This document shows, piece by piece, positions 24,218 to 32,675 of a stretch of 64,000 nt of DNA. How positions within the stretch are numbered: the stretch's first letter is position 1; each line of letters begins with the position of its first letter. Source of the DNA: Arthrobacter agilis (GTDB taxonomy: Bacteria; Actinomycetota; Actinomycetes; Actinomycetales; Micrococcaceae); NCBI RefSeq assembly GCF_002157505.1, contig NZ_NFSC01000027.1, positions 1 through 64,000 on the forward strand. Direction: 5' to 3'. The notes beneath the pieces were generated by a model. The model was not told the DNA's origin and ran no database searches. It was given only the letters and a program-made list of their open reading frames with translations. Made by a program: the position numbers and the translations under genes.

Positions 24218-25320
24218 ACGTCGGAATCATCGGCTGCGGAGCGATCGTAGCCCAGTACCTGAAAACCCTGCCGTCGCTGCCGTCCGTCAACCTTCGGGCG
24301 GTCGCCGACCTCGACTTCAGCCGCGCCGAGGCCGTCGCGGCATCCCAGGACGGCGTGCGGGCCCTGACGGTCGACGAGCTCCTGGCCGATCCCGGGATCG
24401 ACACCGTCCTGAACCTGACCATCCCTGCAGCACACGCCGAGGTGGCCACCCGCGCGATCGCCGCCGGGAAGCACGTCTACGGCGAGAAGCCCCTGGCAGC
24501 GAACACGAGCCAGGCCCGGAAGGTCCTCGCGCTCGCGGACGAAGCCGGAGTCCGTGTCGGGTGCGCCCCCGACACGGTGCTCGGCACCGGGATCCAGACG
24601 GCCCGCCACGCCATCGACAGCGGCATGATCGGCCGGCCCATCTCGGCCACCGCCACGATGGTCACGCCCGGACACGAACGCTGGCACCCCAACCCGGACT
24701 TCTACTACGTGCCCGGGGGCGGGCCCCTCCTGGACATGGGCCCGTACTACGTGACGGCGCTGGTCACCCTTCTGGGACCGGTCACGTCCGTCATCGGTGC
24801 CGCGAGCCACACCCGGAAGGAGCGCACCATCGGCGGAGGTCCGCGGGCCGGCGAGACGATTCCCGTCTCCATCGACACCCATGTCACGGGCGTCCTCGTC
24901 CACGAGTCCGGGGCACTCTCGACGCTGGTGATGAGCTTCGACGCCGTGCAGACGCGTTCCTCCAACATCGAGATCCACGGTGAGCAGGCGAGCCTCACGG
25001 TCCCCGACCCGAACTATTTCGACGGCGAGGTGTCGATCTGCACCCTGGCGAACAGGGAGATCGGCTGGGAGACCATCCCCACCAGCGCCGGCTATATCGG
25101 GGCGGGCAGGGGATACGGGCTCGCGGACATGGCGCTGACCCCCGCCAGCGAGCAGCACCGCGCCAACGGGCAGCTCGCCTACCATGTGCTCGATGTCATG
25201 GAGTCGCTCCTGCGGTCGGCAGCCGACGGCAGTTCGGTACCGGTGCTGAGCACGGCGGAAAGGCCGGCAGCGGTCGCCCTGACGTCGCTGTCGGAGCCGG
25301 TGTCCTCCCTCGCCACCTAG
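24202..25320 (+). CDS. Gfo/Idh/MocA family oxidoreductase (second of the operon)
   Basis: The 372-residue protein starts at GTG 24202, inside the ThuA gene, with AAAGGGG upstream. The N-terminal Rossmann motif is VGIIGCGAIVAQYLKTL; the GEKPLAAN motif carries the catalytic lysine and LLDMGPYYVTALVTLLG the C-terminal site. The divergence from the first oxidoreductase suggests it acts on a different carbon or intermediate, for example reducing what the first oxidises. It is the last gene of the operon and is followed by a strong hairpin. Confidence 0.88.
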   Translation: MGEPLNVGIIGCGAIVAQYLKTLPSLPSVNLRAVADLDFSRAEAVAASQDGVRALTVDELLADPGIDTVLNLTIPAAHAEVATRAIAAGKHVYGEKPLAANTSQARKVLALADEAGVRVGCAPDTVLGTGIQTARHAIDSGMIGRPISATATMVTPGHERWHPNPDFYYVPGGGPLLDMGPYYVTALVTLLGPVTSVIGAASHTRKERTIGGGPRAGETIPVSIDTHVTGVLVHESGALSTLVMSFDAVQTRSSNIEIHGEQASLTVPDPNYFDGEVSICTLANREIGWETIPTSAGYIGAGRGYGLADMALTPASEQHRANGQLAYHVLDVMESLLRSAADGSSVPVLSTAERPAAVALTSLSEPVSSLAT

Positions 25321-25335
25321 GCAACGGCTACCTCA

Positions 25336-25367
25336 CCGACCGGCCGCGCATCCGCGCGGCCGGTCGG
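25336..25367. terminator. Bidirectional hairpin between convergent operons
   Basis: A perfect 14-bp stem (CCGACCGGCCGCGC / GCGCGGCCGGTCGG) with loop ATCC sits 15 bp after the oxidoreductase stop and 35 bp before the convergent aldehyde dehydrogenase stop. It is symmetric and can end transcription from both sides. Confidence 0.85.
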
Positions 25368-25402
25368 CGCTCACGCAGCCCAGCCCTGAGCTTCCGCGGT
25401 GA

Positions 25403-26965
25403 TCAGCCGCCGACCTGCTGTACTACCGGCTGAGGGAGCACGAGCGCGCCGTCGATGCGGCGCGGGATGGCCGAGTAGTGGTCGCGGAGTTCCTCGGGCA
25501 GCGCGGACTGCGGCGCATTCTGCCAGGCGAGGGGTCGAAGGAACCGCCGCACGGCCGTGACGCCCACGGAGGTGTGCTGGGAGTTCGTCGACGGCCACGG
25601 GCCGCCATGGTGCTGGGCCCAGGTGACCCGGACGCCTGTCGGATAGCTGTTGAAGACGATCCGGCCGGCGCTCGCCTCCAGGGCCGGCATGAGCTGGGCG
25701 ATGATGGCCTCGTCGTCGTCCTCAGCGTGCAGGGTCGCGGTCAGCGACCTGGGGATCCGGCCGAATGCTTCGCGGACCTCGTCGAGGGTGGAATAGCGCG
25801 CGATGACGATCAGCGGGCCGAAGCACTCCTCTGCTAGTTCCTCCGTCAGGGATGCAGCCGCGGTCTCGAGGAGGGCCGGAGCGACAGTGAACCCCTGAAA
25901 CGGGTTCTCATCGGGCGCGTCCTGGTCGTGCGGGGGAAGTCCGGACCCGCTGGCGATTTCGACAGCTCCGGCTTCGACCAGACGCCCCGAGATGGAGTCG
26001 AAGGAGCTGCGGATGCGGTCGTTCAACAGCACCTGCGGACGGGCTTCCCCGGTGAGCTCCTTGAGCGACTCCACCAGCGCCTGACCGGACGCGCTGTCGG
26101 GGATGAAGGCAATCCCCGGCTTGGTGCAGAGCTGGCCGGCGGAGCCGGTGAAGGAAGCGAAAAGGCCGGAGGCGATGGCTGTCCCACGGGCGCGTGCTGC
26201 TCCCTCTGTCACGATGACCGGATTGATGCTCGAGAGCTCCCCGAAGAACGGGATGGGATCCGGTCTCGTGTTGATCGCGCGCTGCAGGGACTCCGCGGCG
26301 ACGAGCGAGCCCGTGAAACTGGCCGCCTTGATGGCCGGGTGCACGACGAGCGCGAGCCCTGCCTCCTGGCCGAAGACGGCACTGAAGGTGCCGTCGGGGG
26401 CATTGACGGCGTGCGCGGCCTCCTGCAGCACCTCGAGTGAGAGTTGTGAGGTCAGCAGGTGGGATCCGTGCGCCTTGATCACCACGGAAGAACCGGCGGC
26501 GACGGCCGATGCGGTGTCTCCACCCAGGACCGAGAACGCGAACGGGAAATTGCTCGAGCCGAAGACGGCGACCGCCCCGATCGATACGAGCATGCGCCGC
26601 ACATCCGGGGCCGGGCCAAGGGGCGTCTCGGCGGCGGAGTCGATCATCGCCTCCAGGTAGCCGCCCTCCCGGACCGCCTCGGCGAACAGCTGGAACTGGA
26701 ACGCGGAGCGACTGACCTCTCCGTTGAGGCGCACCGCTCCAAGACCGGTTTCGGCGTCGGCGATCGCGACGAGACGCCCCCGGGAGTTCTCGACGGATGC
26801 GGCCATCGCCTCCAGCAGGGTTGCCCTGAACTCGCGGCCGCGATGCTGGAGCTCTGCGGCCGCTGCCGCGGCGCGTCGTGCCGCAGCGTCCACTCCTTCG
26901 GCCGTGGTCGGTTCAAGCGCGGTGGCAGCACTGACACCGGTGCGGGGGTTGGTGCTCGTCAACAT
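25403..26965 (-). CDS. 2,5-dioxovalerate (alpha-ketoglutarate semialdehyde) dehydrogenase-type aldehyde dehydrogenase
   Basis: The 520-residue ALDH has the general base Glu243 in FFGELSSINPV and the nucleophile Cys280 in SAGQLCTKPG, plus a GSSNFPFAFSVLGGDTASAV segment. These sequences are characteristic of the NADP-dependent alpha-ketoglutarate semialdehyde dehydrogenase branch, which finishes oxidative pentose, hexarate and hydroxyproline pathways by producing 2-oxoglutarate. It is the last gene of a minus-strand operon that also encodes an FAH-family enzyme of the keto-deoxy-pentonate dehydratase type, supporting a Weimberg-like role. Confidence 0.85.
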   Translation of the reverse strand: MLTSTNPRTGVSAATALEPTTAEGVDAAARRAAAAAAELQHRGREFRATLLEAMAASVENSRGRLVAIADAETGLGAVRLNGEVSRSAFQFQLFAEAVREGGYLEAMIDSAAETPLGPAPDVRRMLVSIGAVAVFGSSNFPFAFSVLGGDTASAVAAGSSVVIKAHGSHLLTSQLSLEVLQEAAHAVNAPDGTFSAVFGQEAGLALVVHPAIKAASFTGSLVAAESLQRAINTRPDPIPFFGELSSINPVIVTEGAARARGTAIASGLFASFTGSAGQLCTKPGIAFIPDSASGQALVESLKELTGEARPQVLLNDRIRSSFDSISGRLVEAGAVEIASGSGLPPHDQDAPDENPFQGFTVAPALLETAAASLTEELAEECFGPLIVIARYSTLDEVREAFGRIPRSLTATLHAEDDDEAIIAQLMPALEASAGRIVFNSYPTGVRVTWAQHHGGPWPSTNSQHTSVGVTAVRRFLRPLAWQNAPQSALPEELRDHYSAIPRRIDGALVLPQPVVQQVGG

Positions 26966-27014
26966 GGCGGGGTCCTTTGCAGGGTCGGAAGCGATGCGGA
27001 AGGGGCGGGTGTCG

Positions 27015-28130
27015 TCAGGCGCTCTCGCGCGCGACGACCGAGAAGCCGAGGTCGATCCTCGAGGTGGCGACGGCCTGGTCCGTCATCCGTGCGAGAAGCA
27101 GCCGGCCCGCCGTGGTGCCGATCTCGCGGTTGGGGACGGACACGGTCGTGAGGGTGGGCATGAGATGCCGGGCGATCTCGAAGTCGCCGAACCCGGTGAC
27201 GGCGATGTCCTGGGGAACGTTGATGCCGCGCCGTGCGCACTCGAGGAGCGCCCCGGCAGCGAAGACGTCGCTCGCGAACATCAGCACGTCGGTCTCGGGG
27301 TGCGTCGCCAGCGTCTCGTCGAGCAGCCGGCGGCCCGTTTCGAAGTCGACCGTCCCCGTGCCCGAATCGATGACGCGCACCGGCTCCCCCGGGTATAGTT
27401 CCCGCACCGCATCCTCGAAGCTCGCACGCCGGGCGACGGCGCGGAAGTCACCACTCTGGAACGATCCGGCGAAGGTGGGGTGCGCGTAGCCCCGCTCGGC
27501 GGCGAACTCCACGACGGCCCGGAGGGCGTCGCTGTTCGAGAAGCCTACGAGGCCGTCGATGGGATTGTCGGTGAGGTCCCATGCCTCCACGACGGGGACC
27601 TGCGCTTCGCGGAGGAGGGTCTCCGTCAGCTTCGAGTGATGGGTTCCGACGATGAAGATCCCATCGGGACGGCGGCCCAGGAAGGCCCTGACGAGTTCCT
27701 CCTCGTGGGAGGGCCGGTAGTCGGTGGAGCCGATGAACAACTGGTAGCCGGCGGGGGCGAGGATCTCGTCGAGGCCGTGCAGCGCGTCCGCGAACACCGA
27801 GGCCGAGATGGCCGGGATGATGGCGGCGACGGTCATGCTGCGGTTGGATGCCAGGTTGCTTGCCGCGAGGTTGGGGACGTACCCGGTGGCCTCGATGGAT
27901 CGCCGGACCCGCTGCAGCGTGAACGTCGACACCAACTCCGGTGAGCGGATCGAGCGTGACACGGTCTGGGGCGACACCCCGGCGTGCTGCGCGACATCCG
28001 TGAGCGTCACGGTGTTGGTCGAACGCCGTGTCTGGCGGGGGCCGATCAGCCCTCCGGCACCACCGTCGGCCTCGCCGTCCCCGGCATCGGTCTGCGGATC
28101 GACCGGGACGGCGGCGCCTCCACGGCTCAC
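27015..28130 (-). CDS. LacI family transcriptional regulator
   Basis: The product has 371 residues when started at GTG 28130, which overlaps the upstream FAH stop (GTGA). A 40-residue low-complexity extension precedes the helix-turn-helix (TLTDVAQHAGVSPQTVSRSI, about 43-62); the ligand-binding half carries FASDVFAAGALLECARRGI and VTGFGDFE. A later, unmarked start is possible. It is embedded in the operon it probably controls, through the tandem operators at 36812-36837. Being transcribed with its target would give negative autoregulation. Confidence 0.85.
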   Translation of the reverse strand: MSRGGAAVPVDPQTDAGDGEADGGAGGLIGPRQTRRSTNTVTLTDVAQHAGVSPQTVSRSIRSPELVSTFTLQRVRRSIEATGYVPNLAASNLASNRSMTVAAIIPAISASVFADALHGLDEILAPAGYQLFIGSTDYRPSHEEELVRAFLGRRPDGIFIVGTHHSKLTETLLREAQVPVVEAWDLTDNPIDGLVGFSNSDALRAVVEFAAERGYAHPTFAGSFQSGDFRAVARRASFEDAVRELYPGEPVRVIDSGTGTVDFETGRRLLDETLATHPETDVLMFASDVFAAGALLECARRGINVPQDIAVTGFGDFEIARHLMPTLTTVSVPNREIGTTAGRLLLARMTDQAVATSRIDLGFSVVARESA

Positions 28131-29347
28131 AGCAGGTTCCGGCTCGCGAGGTTCCGCATCAGGGAGCCGATCCCGAACTCCCACGGCTCGCACCTCTCGC
28201 TCTCCTCGACGTAATTGACCAGACTACCCAGTTCGCGGGAGGAGATCCTAACAACGTCGCCCCGCTTGTGCGTGAACCCGCGGTCCTCGACATCGCGGTC
28301 AACGATAGGCGCGAACATCGTTCCCAGCATCAGGACGGCGCCGTCGGGATACTGGTGCTGCGGCCCCGTGAGCTGCGTGACGAGGTCGGTGGGATCGCGA
28401 CTGATCTGGGCCATCTCGGAGGTCGCCTCGAGGTGGAAGCCGTCAGGGCCGTCGATCTCCAGGCTCACCCGCATGCGCCGGACGGCGTCGAGGTCGAAGG
28501 TGTCGTCGAACAAGCGGATGAAGGGGCCCAGCGCGCAGGACGCATTGTTGTCCTTCGCCTTGGGCAGCAGGAGCGCCGACCGTCCTTCCACGTCCCGGAG
28601 ATTGACATCGTTGCCGAGCGTGGTGCCCACGATGCGCCCCGTCGAGCTGACGATGAGTGCGACTTCGGGTTCGGGGTTGTTCCACAGGGAAGTGGAGAGC
28701 ACCCCGACCTGCGCAGCCGTGCCGACTGCCGACAACGTGGGGCCCTTGGTGAAGATCTCCGCATCGGGTCCGATGCCCACCTCGAGGTACTGGCTCCAGA
28801 GACCCTCGTTCACGAGGTAGTTCTTGAGGGCGAGCGCGTCCGGGGAACCGGGACGCACGTTGTGGAGGTCCGTCCCGATCTCCGCCAGGATGCTCTCACG
28901 CATCCGGGCCGCTGCCTCGATGTCCCCCCGCACGCGCTCTTCGATGACCCGCTCGATCATCGACACGGCGAACGTGACACCGGCCGCGCGGAGGGTCTGC
29001 AGATCGACAGGGGCGAGGAGTCGGGGTGCACGGGTTTCCTGCGTGCCGGGAAGGGTGTTGGCGTAGATGTCGGTGAAGGCCCCGAGCCTTGCTCCTGCGC
29101 CGGCCCGGGCGGCGGATGCCGGGTCCGGGTCCTCGCAGAGTTCGCTCACGGTCGGGAAAGTGGCGCTCAGATCGAAGACCCCATCCTCGTGGATGAGAAC
29201 CGGGGAGGGTCCGCCGGCAGCCGGGTCCCAGACGCGCCCGATGAGGGTCCCTGCATAGCCGTCGGCGGGGAGTGCCTGCGCGCCGTCGCCGAGCAGGGCC
29301 GCGGCGGGCGCTGGTGCGAGTGTGGAGGCGGTGTCGAAGAAGCTCAT
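28127..29347 (-). CDS. FAH family protein, probable 2-keto-3-deoxy-pentonate dehydratase
   Basis: The 406-residue protein resembles the 13828-15018 product along most of its length. It has the metal-site block WNNPEPEVALIVSSTGRIVG, LGNDVNLRDVEGRSALLLPK and a YPDGAVLMLGTMFAP region. It resembles XylX-type FAH-fold 2-keto-3-deoxy-xylonate/arabinonate dehydratases, which make alpha-ketoglutarate semialdehyde, the substrate of the aldehyde dehydrogenase two genes downstream. The ATG at 29347 is chosen at MSFFDTAS. The stop overlaps the LacI start. Substrate assignment is inferred from context. Confidence 0.78.
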   Translation of the reverse strand: MSFFDTASTLAPAPAAALLGDGAQALPADGYAGTLIGRVWDPAAGGPSPVLIHEDGVFDLSATFPTVSELCEDPDPASAARAGAGARLGAFTDIYANTLPGTQETRAPRLLAPVDLQTLRAAGVTFAVSMIERVIEERVRGDIEAAARMRESILAEIGTDLHNVRPGSPDALALKNYLVNEGLWSQYLEVGIGPDAEIFTKGPTLSAVGTAAQVGVLSTSLWNNPEPEVALIVSSTGRIVGTTLGNDVNLRDVEGRSALLLPKAKDNNASCALGPFIRLFDDTFDLDAVRRMRVSLEIDGPDGFHLEATSEMAQISRDPTDLVTQLTGPQHQYPDGAVLMLGTMFAPIVDRDVEDRGFTHKRGDVVRISSRELGSLVNYVEESERCEPWEFGIGSLMRNLASRNLL

Positions 29348-29393
29348 CTGATGTCCATTGTTCGATTCTGGAGGGTGGGGTGCGGCGGGCGGA

Positions 29394-30185
29394 TCACCGC
29401 CGCCGGAAGGTGCCCTGCCGTTTTTCGGCAAAGGCGGTGCGACCCTCGGCCGCGTCCTCGGTGGCGAAGGCGACCGTCTGAAGGTCCCGTTCGTAGGCCA
29501 TCGCCTGGTCCTGCGGCATGCTGAACGCCGCGCTGAGGGTTGCCTTGGCCATTTCCGCTGCAATCGGGGGGCGTGAGGCAATGGTGGCTGCGAGCTCGGC
29601 CGCCCGGTGGAGCAGCGCCTCGGGTTCGACCACCTCGGACACGAGTCCCCACGCGAGCGCCTGCTGTGCGCTGATCGCATCGCCCGTCATCAGCATCAGG
29701 GCTGTGTTGCTCGCGCCGATCGAGTGTGCCAACAGGGTGCTCACTCCGCCGCCGCCGATCCAGCCGAGCTTGATCTCCGGGGCGGCGAAGGACGCCGTGG
29801 CGGAGGCAATGCGGATGTCGCAGGCCAGCGCTGTCTCCAGCCCGCCGCCGAACGCGTACCCGTTGACCGCCGCGATCACGGGCTTCCGCAGGAGGCGAAG
29901 TGCGTCGCAGTAGTCCGCCCGGTTACGGAAATCCCACGGGGTGGCGTACTTGTCGAGTTGCCGGATGTCCGATCCGGTGCAGAAGGAGCGCTCGCCGACT
30001 CCGGTGAGCACGACGGCGCGGACCTCGTCGCTGTCGTTGGCCCATTCGGCGGCCATCACGAGGGCGTCGGACATGCCCTGGGTCACGGAGTTCAGCTTCT
30101 GGGGGCGGTTCAGTGTGATCGTGGCGACGAGACCGGAGTGGTCGACGACGATCTCCTCCGTGTCCAGTTCGAGGGGGGACAGCAT
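29394..30185 (-). CDS. Enoyl-CoA hydratase/isomerase family protein
   Basis: The 263-residue crotonase-fold protein has the oxyanion-hole segments SFCTGSDIRQL and VNGYAFGGGLETALACD, with acidic residues at the two catalytic positions (Glu117 and Glu137 in APEIKLGWIG). Both hydratase glutamates being present favours hydration/dehydration of an enoyl-CoA, although crotonases are versatile. It lies 2 bp after a binding-protein-like gene that itself overlaps a CoA-transferase, so the three are translated together. The acyl substrate is unknown; straight-chain beta-oxidation is unlikely because no acyl-CoA dehydrogenase or thiolase is nearby. Confidence 0.85.
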   Translation of the reverse strand: MLSPLELDTEEIVVDHSGLVATITLNRPQKLNSVTQGMSDALVMAAEWANDSDEVRAVVLTGVGERSFCTGSDIRQLDKYATPWDFRNRADYCDALRLLRKPVIAAVNGYAFGGGLETALACDIRIASATASFAAPEIKLGWIGGGGVSTLLAHSIGASNTALMLMTGDAISAQQALAWGLVSEVVEPEALLHRAAELAATIASRPPIAAEMAKATLSAAFSMPQDQAMAYERDLQTVAFATEDAAEGRTAFAEKRQGTFRRR

Positions 30186-30187
30186 GG

Positions 30188-31336
30188 TCAGACCCTTTCC
30201 GTTGTGAGGGGGCGAGCGCGGGCGAATCCTGCACGTAACCGGGTGAGGCCGCTTGCCACGGACTCGTTCCCGGCGACGACGGCACGCACGATGGCCGAAG
30301 CACTCGTCTGGAAGGCGATATAGCCCGGGAAGCGCGGCCGCACCCAGGAGTCCTCGATGCTGGCGAGAGTGGACCGGTAGAAGCCGGCGGATGCCTGATT
30401 GACCTCGTCGTCCAGCCAGGCGCTTCGGGCGGACGGCTGGCCATCATGCTGCGGGATGAAACGGCGCTGCGTCTTCGGCGACATCAGCCAGTCGATGTGG
30501 TCGATGAGGGCGGGAGTGACGTCCGCACGGGAGCTGACCGCGAGCCCCGTCCCCCCGAGCGTCGATCCGCGGCGCCCGTCGGGCACGGCGGACGGTGCAT
30601 CCGTGAACTGGAGCATCGGCGAGGAATAGTTCACGTACCCGTACACGAGGGGGCAGTAGGCGATCTCATCGGTGTCCGTCATGCGCTGGAGCAGGGCGAT
30701 GGGGTTCAACCCGGCGGTGCCGATGGGAGCGCGCGTACCGATCACGCGCATTCGTTCGAGGACGCGGGTGCCGACGTCGTCCGGGACGAACCCGGGAAGG
30801 CCGGGTTCCTCGCCGCCAGGCCCGCCCACCGGGGCGCCGTGGGCGGCACAGAGGGATGCGAAGGTGAGGAAGGCATGCGGGCCGGCGAGCGACAACGCCA
30901 CCGGGACATCGCCCGAGAGGATCTCGACGTCGTCCCAGGTCGCCGGCGGCACGGGGACGAGCGCGGGCTTGCGCACCGCGACCTGGGTGGCTGCATCGAG
31001 CGGGAGGGCCCACTGGAGCCCGTGAAGGGAATACGACGCGAAGGACGGTCCAACCGACTGGGCGGACCACCGGTCGATGCGTTCTGCGCCCACCACGGCG
31101 TCGAGGGGGATGAGCGCGTTGTGCTCGAGCGCTTCGCCGAGATGGGGATGGTCGAGAACGATCAGGTCGTAGTCCCGGGCGAGATCGTCCACGGGGTATG
31201 ACTCGAAATGCTCGAGGGAGTGCGCGGACCAGGTCAGGCGGAGGCCCTCGCCACTTTCCTGTGCGGAGTGGGCGGCGGCCACGAGCGCATTCTTCCCCCG
31301 GGGATGGTCCCAGGTGATGCCCCGGTAGGAGTTCAC
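30188..31336 (-). CDS. Solute-binding-protein-like protein lacking a signal peptide
   Basis: The 382-residue protein resembles family 1 extracellular solute-binding proteins in layout: YDLIVLDHPHLGEALEHNAL, LHGLQWALPLDAATQVAVRK, and a late DWLMSPKTQRRFIPQHDGQP. But it begins MNSYRGITWDHPRGKNALVA with no signal peptide, lipobox or membrane helix, so it should stay in the cytoplasm. It overlaps the CoA-transferase stop (4 bp) and nearly abuts the crotonase gene. No permease is adjacent. A ligand-sensing, substrate-carrier or enzymatic role with the CoA enzymes is possible, but no function is established. Confidence 0.7.
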   Translation of the reverse strand: MNSYRGITWDHPRGKNALVAAAHSAQESGEGLRLTWSAHSLEHFESYPVDDLARDYDLIVLDHPHLGEALEHNALIPLDAVVGAERIDRWSAQSVGPSFASYSLHGLQWALPLDAATQVAVRKPALVPVPPATWDDVEILSGDVPVALSLAGPHAFLTFASLCAAHGAPVGGPGGEEPGLPGFVPDDVGTRVLERMRVIGTRAPIGTAGLNPIALLQRMTDTDEIAYCPLVYGYVNYSSPMLQFTDAPSAVPDGRRGSTLGGTGLAVSSRADVTPALIDHIDWLMSPKTQRRFIPQHDGQPSARSAWLDDEVNQASAGFYRSTLASIEDSWVRPRFPGYIAFQTSASAIVRAVVAGNESVASGLTRLRAGFARARPLTTERV

Positions 31337-32583
31337 GCCGACGTCCGTTCCGGCGCTGCACTGATGGGTGCCTCGTCGGCTACGACACCGGCTTCGAGCA
31401 GTTCTGCCGCCCGCACACCCGTGATGCCCAGTTCCGTGAGGATCTCGCGTGTGTGCTCACCTGCCAGGGGCGCTCCCCGATGGATCCGCGGGGGAGTGGC
31501 GGACAGGCGGTACGGGAAGCCGGGGGTTTTCACGAGCCCCTCGGTCGGGTGGTCGTATTCGATGAACGTGCCGTTGTGGGCGATCTGCTCGTCGTCGACC
31601 AGGTCCTGGTAGTCGTAGACCGGGCCTGCCCAGATGCCGGCGGCGCCGAGGAGCTCGAGCCATTCCGCACTGGTGCGGGTCACGAGGCGGGCGGCGGTCT
31701 TCCTGAAGATCTCGTCGCGGTGGGTCCAGCTGTCGGTCTCGGAGTTCATGCCGAGGAAGGACGGCTCGCCGATGATGTCGCCGAGGACGTGGAGGTCGGG
31801 CATCGCCAGGGCGATGAAGCCGTCGGTGGTCGAGAAGGTGCCGTACGGCGCACGGATGTAGACGTGGGCATGGGGTTCCGTGCCCCGTGTCTGAGGGACT
31901 TTCCCGACGGTGAACACCGACAGTTCCTGCATCTGCAGGGTGGTGATGGCGTCGAGCATGTTGACCGAGACGAGCTGGCCCTCGCCGGTGCGCTCGCGGT
32001 GGAAGAGGGCGGCGAGGACTCCCTCGAAGGCGGTGGATGCCGTCACGGCGTCGACGAGGTACTGGCCTGCTGCTGCCGGGGGCTCCCCATGGGTGCCCGA
32101 TGAGAGCATCGCGCCGCTCATCGCCTGGAGCAGCAGATCCTGCCCGGGACGGTTGCGATACGGCCCGTCCTCCCCGTAGCCGGAGATCGAGACGTAGATG
32201 ATCCCCGGGTTGATGGCCCTGATCGTCTCGTAGTCGACGCCGAGCCTCGCGGCGACGCCGGGGCGGTAGTTCTGCAGGAACACGTCGGCGGACTTCACCA
32301 GATCGTAGGTGATCTCCCTGCCCTCAGCCGACTTGAGGTCGACCGCGATGGAGCGCTTGTTCCGGTTGAGCGACAGGAAAGACACGTTGATGCGGTTGCC
32401 TGTCGCTCCGCCGGCCGCAGCATGGCGCTGCCACTCGCCCGTGGTCGGCTCGACCTTGATCACGTCGGCGCCGAGGTCGCCCAGGCGTTGTGCGGCGAAT
32501 GGCCCCGCCATCGCTATCGAGCAGTCGAGCACCCGGATGCCCGAGAGCACTTCCGGGGCGTCATTGGCGGTTGGGTCACTCAT
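31333..32583 (-). CDS. Class III (CaiB/BaiF) CoA-transferase
   Basis: The 416-residue family III CoA-transferase has the N-terminal signature LSGIRVLDCSIAMAGPFAAQ, RLGDLGADVIKVEP, LNRNKRSIAVDLKS and LQNYRPGVAARLG; the likely catalytic aspartate is Asp149 in RPGQDLLLQAMSG. Such enzymes move CoA between carboxylic acids via an aspartyl-CoA anhydride. It probably activates an acid intermediate of the pathway encoded around it. It is followed by the signal-less binding-protein-like gene (4-bp overlap) and separated by 92 bp from the upstream DUF4432 gene, where an internal promoter might lie. Confidence 0.88.
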   Translation of the reverse strand: MSDPTANDAPEVLSGIRVLDCSIAMAGPFAAQRLGDLGADVIKVEPTTGEWQRHAAAGGATGNRINVSFLSLNRNKRSIAVDLKSAEGREITYDLVKSADVFLQNYRPGVAARLGVDYETIRAINPGIIYVSISGYGEDGPYRNRPGQDLLLQAMSGAMLSSGTHGEPPAAAGQYLVDAVTASTAFEGVLAALFHRERTGEGQLVSVNMLDAITTLQMQELSVFTVGKVPQTRGTEPHAHVYIRAPYGTFSTTDGFIALAMPDLHVLGDIIGEPSFLGMNSETDSWTHRDEIFRKTAARLVTRTSAEWLELLGAAGIWAGPVYDYQDLVDDEQIAHNGTFIEYDHPTEGLVKTPGFPYRLSATPPRIHRGAPLAGEHTREILTELGITGVRAAELLEAGVVADEAPISAAPERTSA

Positions 32584-32675
32584 GGTTGATTCCTCGTTCT
32601 CCTCGGCTCAGCATCCGTCGGTGACGGGACGTGGCATGGCGTATGTGGGTGGGACGGACGCTGCGGATCCGGCCC

